Shown here in pieces: positions 8,338 to 17,046 of a DNA stretch of 26,820 nucleotides; within the stretch, counting starts at the first letter, position 1, and each line of letters begins with the position of its first letter. Made by a program: the position numbers and the translations under genes. The stretch is from assembly GCA_021648045.1 (NCBI GenBank), contig JAKITM010000027.1, positions 1 through 26,820 on the forward strand, in the 5' to 3' direction. Source of the stretch: Lysobacterales bacterium (GTDB lineage: Bacteria; Pseudomonadota; Gammaproteobacteria; Xanthomonadales; SZUA-36). The notes under the pieces are model-generated. The model was not told the origin of the DNA. It saw only the letters and a list, made by a program, of their open reading frames with translations, and ran no database searches.

Positions 8338-8340
8338 AAT
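8152..8340 (-). pseudogene. Duplicated 3' fragment of the Y1/RAYT-like gene
   Basis: On the minus strand this encodes about 61 residues starting at P-P-E-L-P-E-I-T-E-R-L-G and ending L-K-L-I-P-A-L-E, matching the last 62 residues of the intact neighbour with about nine substitutions. The open frame runs upstream into the aataataa repeat, giving a meaningless hydrophobic lead, so it is not a real N-terminus. It is a 3'-end remnant carried by the duplication, not a gene. The reading frame is still open, so either the duplication is moderately recent or there is a bias toward conservation. Confidence 0.8.
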
Positions 8341-8369
8341 AATAATAAATAATAAAAATAATAAGGACA

Positions 8370-8766
8370 AAAAATAATAAGGACAGGCATCAAATAGAAA
8401 CTGTTGCTCTTTGGTGAATGGGGAATTTGACGGTTTTTATTCGGGTTTTTCCTCAGAGGGTGCTTTAAAAGCTCTGACTTACTCAGAAACCCCAAGACTG
8501 GCTCGTTTTTCTATAACCAAGCCACACAAAAGCCTCAACAGTAAACCTGTCGAGGCATTTTTTAGAGTGACTGTCTTTATTCCAGAGCCGGAATAAGCTT
8601 TAACCCATGATTCCACTGTTTGCCAACAGTTTTACAAAACTGGCGTAATTGTTCAACGGTCCCAACAGCCGTAAAACCTTTGGATGAAAAGTTATTGATT
8701 TCCTTTAACCAACTATCTGGGTTTAACCCCAGTCTTTCTGTGATTGCAGGCAACTCTGGGGGTATA
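8370..8766. repeat. Duplicated segment, copy 3 (attached to the full-length transposase gene)
   Basis: The counterpart of 7936-8337. It begins with aataaggacaggcatcaaat and runs into the 3' end of the full-length Y1-type gene; the part of the gene included corresponds to its last 62 codons. This is probably the ancestral end of the element. Confidence 0.75.
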
Positions 8767-9512
8767 TAACCTCGCTTGTTAATCAAAATAGCTCTACCGG
8801 TGTAATCAACTAAATTCATGTAATCGGTGAGTGAATAGGGAAGATCGTTTATGCCTTGGCCAAAGGCTAACAGGTCTGAAGTTTTAGCATTGATACGCTC
8901 CTGTATTGATGTGAACTCAGAAGTTTCTGGTGTGCGCGCTATAGCCGCGCGAATGGGGTTTAAATCAACATAAGCCATACAGGTTAAAAGCGCGCTTTCA
9001 TCAAGCAGCGCTTGTGATTTGAAACGATTTTCCCAAAAGTGCCCAGTGCATTTATCTTCGGCATTGGCAGCAATGGCAATGTGTTGGTTTAGCAGTTTCA
9101 TAAGCCAGGAAATACTCATCAGGCGCAGGCGATAAATCGCTATTTTTTCTTCTATCCATTCAAGCTCAGCGGTACCCAAATCATCACCATCGAGGTATTG
9201 CTGGCAGTACCGGGGCAACTTGCACAAAGCTGCCCAATAAACCAAAACCTGTTTGTTGCTCCAGTTCTCGGTTGAATTTACTTTCAAAACCAGATGGTAA
9301 TGGTTATGCATAACCGCATAGGCACAGATATCAATGCTAAATATACCAGCGAGATATTTGATTCTTTCCTGAATCCACTTTCTACGGTGTTCATAACAGC
9401 GATTGGTTACTGGATCGCTGCCACATAAAAAGGCGCGGCGTACACATCGACTGACGATGTGATAGTAGGGCGTTTCTTCGATAGATATAAGCTGTTTTCT
9501 TGGTAGTGTCAT
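8577..9512 (-). CDS. REP-associated tyrosine transposase-like protein (Y1_Tnp / IS200-like domain)
   Basis: A 311-residue protein with the N-terminal I-E-E-T-P-Y-Y-H-I-V-S-R and the H-N-H-Y-H-L-V-L metal-binding motif (residues 69-76; HUH formed by H71-Y-H73) typical of single-domain IS200/RAYT nucleases, plus the downstream G-H-F-W-E-N-R-F-K-S and Y-V-D-L-N-P-I-R-A signatures (157-189). These enzymes nick and join single-stranded DNA at palindromic REP-type repeats and are usually single-copy 'domesticated' elements. In the helix where the catalytic tyrosine is expected (about 138-150) I see L-N-Q-H-I-A with no tyrosine, so the activity is uncertain. ATG at 9510-9512 is preceded by AAGGGGG on the minus strand. 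Its 3' end is duplicated next door. Confidence 0.85.
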   Translation of the reverse strand: MTLPRKQLISIEETPYYHIVSRCVRRAFLCGSDPVTNRCYEHRRKWIQERIKYLAGIFSIDICAYAVMHNHYHLVLKVNSTENWSNKQVLVYWAALCKLPRYCQQYLDGDDLGTAELEWIEEKIAIYRLRLMSISWLMKLLNQHIAIAANAEDKCTGHFWENRFKSQALLDESALLTCMAYVDLNPIRAAIARTPETSEFTSIQERINAKTSDLLAFGQGINDLPYSLTDYMNLVDYTGRAILINKRGYIPPELPAITERLGLNPDSWLKEINNFSSKGFTAVGTVEQLRQFCKTVGKQWNHGLKLIPALE

Positions 9513-9584
9513 GATTTTTCCCCCTTGAGTGTGAATATTGAACTATTAGGGCAAAAAAATCATCGGCTGAATGCTGAATCTGGT

Positions 9585-9645
9585 GTAGGATATTCTCTAT
9601 GTGGTGTCTGTCCCAAGAGAGACCCCAAGAGAGACCAAGAGATAT
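9585..9645. repeat. Short ccaagagagac repeats upstream of the transposase-like gene
   Basis: The 245-base gap between the transposase-like gene and the permease contains gtgtctgtcccaagagagac followed by two more ccaagagaga-type units (about 9606-9642). The ctgtccc core may belong to the outer end of the transposase-associated element. Nothing else recognisable is in 9513-9757. Confidence 0.35.
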
Positions 9646-9757
9646 ACGAAATCCTTGCAGCGATAGATTTGCATATAACCGTTGGTTTGCGTGAAGAATG
9701 ACCTACCTGCAACTATTTATCCTTTAAATTCCTTATCTGCGAATTGACTAAGGTTTT

Positions 9758-11089
9758 TTAGCTGCCAATCTGACGAAGCTTATTTCTTGAAAACAGCCAT
9801 GAACTTATAGTCAATAGGATATAAATACCAAGAATAAACAATAGCTGTTGTGGTTGATTATTGAGCTCGTAATATAAAATCAGAACTGTTCCAATTAACA
9901 GGCCGAAGAAAGAAATAGCGGTAATAAACAATGATGAGTTGGTTAAATGACGGATCTTGAAATTCGCATAAGCCATCAGCATCGATACTATCAAAAATGT
10001 GACACTGCCAAATTCCAGTATTACCTCCAGACTCCCTACAAGCACCAGTAAAAATGCCAGTGTAGCCATAACTACAATAGCAACAACAGGGATATTGTTA
10101 ACCCGTTTGGCAAGAAGTGCAGGGAAATAACCATCGCCCGCTATAACTGCCATTTGCCTTGATGCTCCAAATACAGTTCCGCTAATAGCACTGCTTGTTG
10201 CCAAGAGCGCTCCTAATATCACAATATTAGTACCCCAATGACCAAGTACATTTCCAGCACCAGAAGCAAGGGCATATTCCTTGTTGTTGATGATTTCATC
10301 AAAGGGAATCGCCAGTATGGCACCTAAGGAAATAATGACATAAATTACAACCGCGAGAAGTAAAGCCGAATAAATAGCTATTGGAATGTTTTTTTCTGGC
10401 GACTCCATTTCATCGACAGCATTGATAACAAGTTGAAAGCCTTCATATGCTACAAATGTAATTGAGGCCACTATTAAAATTGACAATATACTTACATCGC
10501 CCTGCCGCTGAAGTAGCACAGGGATAGTTGTTTGGCTATTGTTAATAAGTACAAATGAGATGACTACCAGAATAAATAACTTGGTATAAACCATAATATC
10601 TTCAATTTTACCCATACCCTTGACACTCCAGACATTGATAAGGGTAAAGGTGAGAATAACGATTCCTGCAATAATTTTTCTCGCTAATTCACTATCCGCA
10701 AATGAAAAGCCACTAATAGCATAGGATGCGAAAGTATAGGCATAAAGAGCCAATGTGCTTATATAACCAAAGATAACCCACCAACCAATTAGTGACGCAG
10801 CAAAAGGAGATTTTGGAAAGGTTTTTTTGTAAAAAGAATAGGTGGCCCCTTCGTCTTTGTAGTAAACGCCTAACTTAATGTATGAGTAGGCCGCAAGAGA
10901 GGCAATTATTCCGCCAATAACTATTACCACAGGCGTAAATACACCGACCAATGCTACTGAAATACCCAGAATTGTAAAAATCCCACCCCCAATCATTCCA
11001 CCAAGAGCGATAGCTATTAACTCAGGGACACCCAGAGACTTGTTTCTGCTTCGATGGCTAGAGGTATTGGGATTCTTCTTGAAGGTCAT
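9758..11089 (-). CDS. APC-superfamily amino-acid permease
   Basis: A 443-residue inner-membrane protein with about 12 hydrophobic segments. The first transmembrane segment carries the APC signature G-G-M-I-G-G-G-I-F-T (residues about 30-39), whose unwound helix binds the amino/carboxyl groups of the substrate. The usual pattern of Gly-rich TM1, conserved E-M-E-S-P-E-K-N-I-P-I-A-I loop (after TM6) and S-A-I-S-G-T-V-F-G-A-S-R-Q segment is present; these fit cationic/neutral amino-acid transporters, but the substrate cannot be assigned. The ATG is at 11087-11089 with only a weak ribosome-binding site. The base composition is more AT-rich than in the flanking genes. It is not obviously in an operon; the next minus-strand gene upstream is about 90 bases away. 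Confidence 0.88.
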   Translation of the reverse strand: MTFKKNPNTSSHRSRNKSLGVPELIAIALGGMIGGGIFTILGISVALVGVFTPVVIVIGGIIASLAAYSYIKLGVYYKDEGATYSFYKKTFPKSPFAASLIGWWVIFGYISTLALYAYTFASYAISGFSFADSELARKIIAGIVILTFTLINVWSVKGMGKIEDIMVYTKLFILVVISFVLINNSQTTIPVLLQRQGDVSILSILIVASITFVAYEGFQLVINAVDEMESPEKNIPIAIYSALLLAVVIYVIISLGAILAIPFDEIINNKEYALASGAGNVLGHWGTNIVILGALLATSSAISGTVFGASRQMAVIAGDGYFPALLAKRVNNIPVVAIVVMATLAFLLVLVGSLEVILEFGSVTFLIVSMLMAYANFKIRHLTNSSLFITAISFFGLLIGTVLILYYELNNQPQQLLFILGIYILLTISSWLFSRNKLRQIGS

Positions 11090-11182
11090 TCATTTCTCAT
11101 GGTAGCTAATGGCGCAAGATGCCCACTGTAGCACTATACCAAATACTGCCGCCCATAACATGGGGCCTGTAGGAACCCCAAC

Positions 11183-11527
11183 CTACGGATCCAACACCTC
11201 AATTTGATTGATATCTTTTACCTGTACATGTGTCTGGTAGTAATACATATCCGTTTTTCTGCCACCACAATTCATTGTGATTTTTGCACGCTTCGCTTCA
11301 CCTGAAACTCTGATACGCTTGCCTTTCAGAAAGGTATCTAAAGGGCTGCCGTGGGTTTCCATAAAGCTTTTTACAGCCTGTGGGCGAACTACGATGTTTA
11401 GACTCCGTTGATCGCGGTAGTCTGCTTCGGAGTTCAGATAAATTTTTCCCTTATCCCTACCAGTGCCAACCACCTTCATTTCGAACACTCCCGCAACACT
11501 TTCAGGAGCAGCATCAGCAGCAAGCAT
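11183..11527 (-). CDS. Uncharacterised small conserved-looking protein, N-terminus possibly lost
   Basis: A 114-residue protein that I do not recognise by name. It has an alternating beta-type pattern (V-A-G-V-F-E-M-K-V-V-G-T-G, I-Y-L-N-S-E-A-D-Y-R-D-Q-R-S-L-N-I-V-V, G-K-R-I-R-V-S-G-E-A-K-R) that resembles an OB-fold-like barrel; this is an inference from appearance. The same frame is open about 24 codons further upstream (to a stop at 11600-11602) with no start codon, while the next frame contains GTG at 11607-11609 followed by a signal-peptide-like M-A-I-A-V-L-N-K-F-F-F-A-A. A one-base frameshift may have separated an export signal from the mature protein, or the ATG at 11525-11527 is the genuine start. 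Confidence 0.65.
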   Translation of the reverse strand: MLAADAAPESVAGVFEMKVVGTGRDKGKIYLNSEADYRDQRSLNIVVRPQAVKSFMETHGSPLDTFLKGKRIRVSGEAKRAKITMNCGGRKTDMYYYQTHVQVKDINQIEVLDP

Positions 11528-11656
11528 TATTACTTCTTGTGGGGTCGTTACCGCTTCACCTGAACGGAGATGCGGCGAAGAAGAACTTATTAAGGACTGC
11601 TATTGCCACCTGAAAATTAGACCTGTTACTGACAAAGAAGGCTCAGCAACTTAAAC

Positions 11657-12352
11657 TTACTCAGCAGTTGCTGCTTTTGACTCATCCAGCGCATTTACCA
11701 GAATATCGGCCCAACCCTTCAGAATTCTGTCGGCTGCGACTTTATTGGTTGAAGAATTCGCCCAAGTAAAGTGACTTGTATATGAATTATCCGCTTTACG
11801 ACTAACAGCTTTCAAGATCAAAGCACTGGTAGCGGCATCATATAACTCGAGATACAGTGTCATTTCCCCTGCCGAGCTAACATAAGTACGGGTGGTACCA
11901 AAGTTAGAAACTTCGGGGGCATTAACATCCAGATTCATAATCGCCGGTCTGATAATCATTACATCAGCTGCAATTTCTTCCGTTATTTGATAGCCGGCAG
12001 TTTCCAGAGTCTTAGTAAATACCTTCTGAAACTCAGTAGCCAGCCGTGATTTAATCTCTTCCATGTCTTTTGGGGATATGCGCTTGGCTGTAAGTGAAGT
12101 ACTGCGACGCTGATCTCTTTCCCAGTTTTTCTTAAAGGCAACGGCCGCATCTAATAACTTAACCCGTTTATAGCCGGCCAGAGTGGCGCCAGGCTTTGCA
12201 TAGACAACACCCGAGCGGGTCTGATTTACCAGCTCAAGCCCATCGACTGTAACTTGGGGTAGATCCACTGCCTTCTTGGCCATGGCCGGAGAAAACGCGC
12301 TTAAACCTAGAATGCTAATTAAAGCAATTGCAATTATCTTATTTCGTATCAT
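11657..12352 (-). CDS. Exported protein, DUF3313-like
   Basis: A 231-residue protein with a clear Sec signal peptide: M-I-R-N-K then a hydrophobic core and A-M-A before the predicted cleavage at about residue 25. The mature part has V-V-Y-A-K-P-G-A-T-L-A-G-Y-K-R-V and a C-terminal region with L-Y-L-E-L-Y-D-A-A-T-S-A-L-I-L, a pattern seen in DUF3313 periplasmic proteins/lipoproteins. There is no lipobox cysteine, so it is probably soluble in the periplasm. Its function is unknown. It precedes the OB-like small protein on the same strand by about 130 bases. Confidence 0.7.
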   Translation of the reverse strand: MIRNKIIAIALISILGLSAFSPAMAKKAVDLPQVTVDGLELVNQTRSGVVYAKPGATLAGYKRVKLLDAAVAFKKNWERDQRRSTSLTAKRISPKDMEEIKSRLATEFQKVFTKTLETAGYQITEEIAADVMIIRPAIMNLDVNAPEVSNFGTTRTYVSSAGEMTLYLELYDAATSALILKAVSRKADNSYTSHFTWANSSTNKVAADRILKGWADILVNALDESKAATAE

Positions 12353-12482
12353 TAGCTTTCCTTATCTTGTTGCGGTTACAGAGTAGGCCTTAGAGCTTGT
12401 ATAATATCTTACAGATGTCTAAAAGAGCTACAACAATATACGGTAACTACAGCAAATATTCCACAGAAACCACTCAATAACA

Positions 12483-12512
12483 TGTCTTCCCGGCCTCCGA
12501 GCCGGGGTCTCA
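12483..12512. repeat. Single-arm nomadic hairpin element
   Basis: TGTCTTCCCGGC, loop ctccga, GCCGGGGTCTCAT forms a 6-bp CCCGGC/GCCGGG stem. The overall form TGTC-x-T-CCC...GGG-x-TC resembles each arm of the 110-bp element at 23487-23596 and the widespread tgtcat-ccc...ggg-atcc repeats of proteobacteria. The remainder of 12353-12614 has no gene. Confidence 0.45.
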
Positions 12513-12588
12513 TCGGCAGCCGTGCTGCTAGCAGAAAATACCGAACCATAAACCGGGTTATTTATTCTTCACTCATTCCCCATCAACT

Positions 12589-12604
12589 GCGTTTTATAAA
12601 ACGC
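12589..12604. promoter_or_regulatory. Perfect palindrome downstream of the AsmA-like gene
   Basis: GCGTTTTATAAAACGC is a perfect 16-base palindrome located 10 bases beyond the stop codon of the minus-strand AsmA-like gene. It could be part of a bidirectional termination region or a binding site; no T-run tail distinguishes the direction. Confidence 0.35.
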
Positions 12605-12614
12605 CATTACTCAC

Positions 12615-15600
12615 TTAGGTTTTTTTGATACCTTCAAGCATTTTCTCACATAGCGGAACAGTGTTGACCAGTCGGTCCAATGCGCCTTTAGCTAAAATAG
12701 ATATCCCTGCGGTACCTACTGCAATTCCTCCTCTGACCAAGGCCTTGGCAGGATCGATACCAACGCTTGGGTTTTTCAAGCTGCCACCGACCAAAATATA
12801 GGGGTTAATCAGTTCACTGGCACTGAATTTATACGCCTTACTGGGGATGGTATTAAAGTGAAATTGTATTTTTTCAGTACCTAGATCCAGCTCACCTTTA
12901 CTGATTAAGGATATTTTATTGGTAGTAAAAGCTATTGCGGGCTCTGTTTCAACCAGACCATCACTAACTTTGAAGATAGCCGCCGCGCACTTAAGCTGTA
13001 AATCACTGGAATCCTCGTCTGTAGGCAATATCATGCTGAACAGCTCTTCCAGAAAAAATGTATCCAGTATGCTCAGGTTTACATCTTGTAAAACTCCGCC
13101 CGAACTACCCAACTGGCCTGTCCCATTCAGCGATCCTGTAAGTTCCCGCAGGTCGTCACCCACACCTATAACACTCAGATCCAGGTCAAATGCAGGCAAC
13201 TGTGAAAGCATTTCCTCTGATTGACCAAAAAAGTTAAACGCCAGGTCTTGAGCCTGCAAATCGAGTTTTATTTCCGTTTTACCCGTAATAGTCGGGGACA
13301 CAGAAAATACCACCTTCAGGTCACCATGAACGCCCTCAGCAGTGAACTCAGAGACTTTCAAACTGCCATCCTCAAGCTCAGCATTAATAACCAGGTTGTT
13401 CAAGCTGCTATGTTCAAACTGCAGTGCTTTGAGCTTAAATGCAAACTCACCATCGATGTATTTCAGCGCATCAACAGGCAAAGCTGTTGCCGGAATCAGC
13501 CACTCAGAGGTGTCTGCATCTGCAGTAGTGCTTTTATCGTCTAAAAGAAAAGGCCGCAAGTCGATATTAGGGGAATCCAACTGCAGATGAATTAACGGTC
13601 GCAAGCCTGTCAGGGAGACATCCATACTCCCGTTTACGCGACTTTCTCCCAACAAAATATCTAGCTTTGGAAGAGAAAATTCACTGGTACTGCCTGCAAA
13701 ATCTGCATTGATATTCAGCGCCAGTGCCGGTAATGGCTCGCCGTTTAAACGCCCAATTGAAGAGATGTCTTTTGAACTGGCGCGAATGTTAAGGGCGGCT
13801 GTCTGGTCAGCCGGGTCATCGCCGACTTCGCCAGACACCGAAAGCTGAAAGTTACCAATACTTGCTTCGAGTGTTTCCAGCGAAATCAGGCCGGCCTTAA
13901 GCTGACCTGCGGTGGTAACTTCATAAGCCGCCCGGGACAATTCAAAGGTTTCGGTATTTGGAATAAGGTGACGGATATCAGCACCCTTAAGATCAAGCTC
14001 AAAACGCATGTCAGCTACGGAATTAAATGGCCAGCCCATGGTCAACCCGGCCTTTGCAGAAATGCTATCGGCCTCAAAGTGAAATTTCTCCAGGCTGAGT
14101 GACTTCCCCTCCAATTTAAGCTCACCTGCAGTACTAAAAGCCCCAATTGGGTGATCGGCTTGGTCAGCATCCTTAAACAAGGCATGAAGATTTGGCCCCT
14201 GAATAACAAACTGTAGACCCGCTGCACTTTCTTGTAGCTTAATACCACCATCTAATTCTAAATTTGCTGTGCCAATGCGGCCAGAAATCTTGTCGAAACG
14301 GATATTATTTTCCGTTGAAGATATCTTACCGCCTAGCCTGTAAGCTAATCCGGGCACAAAAATAGCAACTGCATCAGCAAGCGCCGGAAATGCTTTTAGG
14401 GCTGAAATATCGGTGCCGGTCAATTCTAAATTAACTTCAGTTCCCGCAAAGCCTGCCCGCGAAGAAATTATGCCCTCACCGCTTAGGGTAATTGACTCGA
14501 AAACAGCTTTTCCGTTCTGCAAAAGAATTTTGTCTTTCTGGAAATCCAGCTTGGCTTCCAGCTGATACGGGCTTGCGGGTATTTGAAACTCTGGAGCCAA
14601 CCTTCCCAGCATTTCTGATAACTTATTGCCACTCAAACGAAAATCAACATTGCTGCCCTCGCCGCCGGGTTTAAAAACAAGCAAGCCAGCCAGTTCGAGC
14701 CGGTCATCACCGATGGAAACCAATACACCTCTATCGATTCGTAATCCTCGCTCCAGCAGTTCAAGCTTGGCATCCAAACGGAACGGCTCTGCAGGCAAGG
14801 CATCTACACCAAGAGCAGACATTAGTGTGTTGGCATTATGCCCATCCATAGTAATTTGCAGCTGGGTTCCCGAGTAGGAAGGGCCTGAACCTAAGGTACC
14901 AGTTAGCGTTGCCTGACCCAATGAGTTTTCGGCTTCTAACTGAATTATTTGAACCTCATCCGCAGCTACGCCAAGTTTACCCTGAATTTTGAATGGCCCG
15001 CTGGCAATTCCGGAAATACCCAGTAACTCTCGAAATTGTTCAACCCGATCCCCTTCTATCAATAAATCAATACGCCCGGAGTCCAAATGGGGGAAGCTAG
15101 CTAATTCCGCATTTAAATTGAGTCTGGCACCGCCAATATTGAGTTTCAAGTCAGGCACGCTTAGATTGCTACCGTCCCGCACAACGCTTCCTTCGAAGTT
15201 AAAAGGTTCATCCGGCCAATTTTCCAGGCCAAATATCCGCGTCACCGCGCCCAGCCTGGAACCGTTGATAGCCAGCTCTAGATCAACTTCCTGCAGCTCC
15301 AACAACCCCGAGGCTTGTGCCTGTAGTTTCAATGAGAGATCTCCAATATTGCCATCGAGGTCAGCCACATACTTGCCGTTGATAGTTTCACCCCGGCCAC
15401 TGACTGAAAATGCCCCGCTACCGAGGTTATCAATACCCAACATCTCGGTGATGTCGTCAGTATCCGAACCTTGGAGTTCAAACATAAAATCAGGCCGCTG
15501 GGGATTCAAGAGATCATCAATTAAGCCCTCAGCAACAATTTGCAGAGATCCCAGGTTCCCACTGCCCTTAAAAGCTACATTCTTCCCGCTCAAAAGGTTC

Positions 15601-16214
15601 TGATAGGGGCCGATTGAACCAGCAAACCCCACCTGTCTATTGTTTAAAGTCGCATCCAGACCAACCTCCAGCATGCCGTCATCCTGCTGTATTTGACGAA
15701 AGCTATCAATTTGCAGCACCTGTGTTTTTCCAGTCTCGTCGTTACGATAATCCAGTGCGATATTATTCAGCGAAATCTGCTTAAAAATAACAGTCGGCTT
15801 TGCATCCTCCGTCTGGGGGTTTTCTGAGGTTTGTCTGGTAACCACCCAGTTATCCACGCCGTGGGCATTGGTTTGATGATTGAGGCTTAATTGATCCAGC
15901 TGCAGAGAGTTTATGATTATGCTGTCATCAAACAATGAAGCCGAATCCAGCACCAGTTGCAAAGATTGCAAACTCATCAGAACCCCACCAGCCTGCCACT
16001 CAGGGTTACTGGCATGAACATCAGTAAGGTTTAGTCGTATTTCCCGGCCGGCACTGAATTTCAGATCACCATTTATGCGAATATCATAGCCGCTCTGTTT
16101 GCTTAGATAGTTTTCCAGCGGAGCCTTAACAATACCGGGCTTATAAAAAATAATGCCAACGCCAATCAGCGCTCCTATAATTAACAACAAGACCCATTTG
16201 AATAGCTTCCTCAT
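12615..16214 (-). CDS. AsmA-like envelope protein (bridge-type lipid transport superfamily)
   Basis: A 1199-residue protein with a short cytoplasmic N-terminus, one transmembrane segment (about residues 5-25), and then a very long repetitive beta-rich periplasmic part of the AsmA/TamB/YhdP type. The N-terminal box P-L-E-N-Y-L-S-K-Q-S-G-Y-D-I-R-I-N-G-D-L is the AsmA domain start. The body has many repeats of the form L-x-L-x-G-x-G-x-L-x, and the C-terminal AsmA_2-type region shows A-A-x-F-x-V-x-D-G-L-V-E and I-N-P-Y-I-L-V-G-G-S-L-K-N-P. Known relatives form hydrophobic grooves that move phospholipids between inner and outer membranes. It is well under the length of TamB/YhdP partners with large C-terminal domains but longer than E. 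coli AsmA (about 617). It ends with a hydrophobic Gly-rich stretch. Monocistronic. Confidence 0.88.
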   Translation of the reverse strand: MRKLFKWVLLLIIGALIGVGIIFYKPGIVKAPLENYLSKQSGYDIRINGDLKFSAGREIRLNLTDVHASNPEWQAGGVLMSLQSLQLVLDSASLFDDSIIINSLQLDQLSLNHQTNAHGVDNWVVTRQTSENPQTEDAKPTVIFKQISLNNIALDYRNDETGKTQVLQIDSFRQIQQDDGMLEVGLDATLNNRQVGFAGSIGPYQNLLSGKNVAFKGSGNLGSLQIVAEGLIDDLLNPQRPDFMFELQGSDTDDITEMLGIDNLGSGAFSVSGRGETINGKYVADLDGNIGDLSLKLQAQASGLLELQEVDLELAINGSRLGAVTRIFGLENWPDEPFNFEGSVVRDGSNLSVPDLKLNIGGARLNLNAELASFPHLDSGRIDLLIEGDRVEQFRELLGISGIASGPFKIQGKLGVAADEVQIIQLEAENSLGQATLTGTLGSGPSYSGTQLQITMDGHNANTLMSALGVDALPAEPFRLDAKLELLERGLRIDRGVLVSIGDDRLELAGLLVFKPGGEGSNVDFRLSGNKLSEMLGRLAPEFQIPASPYQLEAKLDFQKDKILLQNGKAVFESITLSGEGIISSRAGFAGTEVNLELTGTDISALKAFPALADAVAIFVPGLAYRLGGKISSTENNIRFDKISGRIGTANLELDGGIKLQESAAGLQFVIQGPNLHALFKDADQADHPIGAFSTAGELKLEGKSLSLEKFHFEADSISAKAGLTMGWPFNSVADMRFELDLKGADIRHLIPNTETFELSRAAYEVTTAGQLKAGLISLETLEASIGNFQLSVSGEVGDDPADQTAALNIRASSKDISSIGRLNGEPLPALALNINADFAGSTSEFSLPKLDILLGESRVNGSMDVSLTGLRPLIHLQLDSPNIDLRPFLLDDKSTTADADTSEWLIPATALPVDALKYIDGEFAFKLKALQFEHSSLNNLVINAELEDGSLKVSEFTAEGVHGDLKVVFSVSPTITGKTEIKLDLQAQDLAFNFFGQSEEMLSQLPAFDLDLSVIGVGDDLRELTGSLNGTGQLGSSGGVLQDVNLSILDTFFLEELFSMILPTDEDSSDLQLKCAAAIFKVSDGLVETEPAIAFTTNKISLISKGELDLGTEKIQFHFNTIPSKAYKFSASELINPYILVGGSLKNPSVGIDPAKALVRGGIAVGTAGISILAKGALDRLVNTVPLCEKMLEGIKKT

Positions 16215-16349
16215 AGGCTAAGGATAACCGGATTCTAGTTAGTTTGCTTTATTACCCAGCCCAAGCACCCGATCTGGTATAGCCCGTCAGTTTGATATAG
16301 GGAATAAAGGCAAAACTAAAAAGTTTAAGTTAAACCCGCGACTAAATTT

Positions 16350-16961
16350 ATGCAGACAACATTATTTTACATTCATGATCCAATGTGTAGCTGGTGCTGG
16401 GGTTATCGCCCCACATGGCAAAAGCTAAAAGCTGCGTTGCCCGCTAGCGTAGAGGTGAAAAACCTGCTGGGCGGACTGGCGGCGGATAACGAGCAAGCCA
16501 TGCCGATTGATATGCAGCAAACCATTGCCAGCCATTGGCATAAAATTCAATCCTTATTAGGCACTGAATTTAATTTTGATTTCTGGAGCCAGTGCAAACC
16601 CCGCAGAGATACTTACAAAGCTTGCCGTGCCGTTCTCGCTGCGGCTAATCAGGGGCGAGAAGAAGATATGATCGAGGCCATTCAGCGTGCTTATTATTTG
16701 CGTGCAATGAATCCTTCAGAAATTGATACCCTTGTCCATTTAGCGGTTGAGCAGGACTTGGATGAAAAAACATTCCAACGGGATTTGACTACTGGTGCTA
16801 CCGATAATAAATTTCGAGACCAAAGGCAGCAGACTCGATATCTGGGCGCAAACAGCTTTCCGTCTTTGGTGCTAGCCACAAATCATACCAACAAACCTAT
16901 TGCGCTGAACTACACTGATTATCGTGTCTCGCTCGATGAAATCTTGGCGCTGATCTTATAA
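16350..16961 (+). CDS. DsbA-family thioredoxin-fold protein with CSWC active site
   Basis: A 203-residue protein that begins M-Q-T-T-L-F-Y-I-H-D-P-M-C-S-W-C-W-G-Y and so carries a C-S-W-C redox pair at residues 13-16. It resembles the cytosolic DsbA-like/FrnE-type clade (H-D-P-M-C-S-W-C-W-G is typical) with the cis-Pro region S-F-P-S-L-V-L at about 168-174. There is no signal peptide, so it is expected in the cytosol, acting as a disulfide reductase or isomerase rather than the periplasmic oxidant DsbA. The ATG has no strong ribosome-binding site. It lies 86 bases upstream of the multihaem cytochrome but is separated from it by a promoter-like sequence. Confidence 0.88.
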   Translation: MQTTLFYIHDPMCSWCWGYRPTWQKLKAALPASVEVKNLLGGLAADNEQAMPIDMQQTIASHWHKIQSLLGTEFNFDFWSQCKPRRDTYKACRAVLAAANQGREEDMIEAIQRAYYLRAMNPSEIDTLVHLAVEQDLDEKTFQRDLTTGATDNKFRDQRQQTRYLGANSFPSLVLATNHTNKPIALNYTDYRVSLDEILALIL

Positions 16962-16965
16962 CTAC

Positions 16966-16993
16966 TGCAATTTATCATTGATAATTCTATAAT
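16966..16993 (+). promoter_or_regulatory. Promoter with central palindrome for the cytochrome gene
   Basis: A perfect TATAAT at 16988-16993 lies 54 bases before the cytochrome ATG. A weak -35 (TGCAAT, 16-base spacing) precedes it, and between the two sits the perfect palindrome TTATCA-T-TGATAA (16972-16984), the position expected for a repressor or a redox-type regulator operator. Downstream, AGTGT/ACACT (about 17000-17019) can form a small hairpin in the leader. Confidence 0.4.
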
Positions 16994-17046
16994 CCTCTAA
17001 AGTGTTATTATTTGACACTCGCAGAGAGTCTTAAACCCCTATTTAT

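Noticed and set aside
14989..15603. 204-codon plus-strand frame inside the AsmA-like gene
   Set aside because: Antisense shadow; Ser/Pro-rich translation without domain features.
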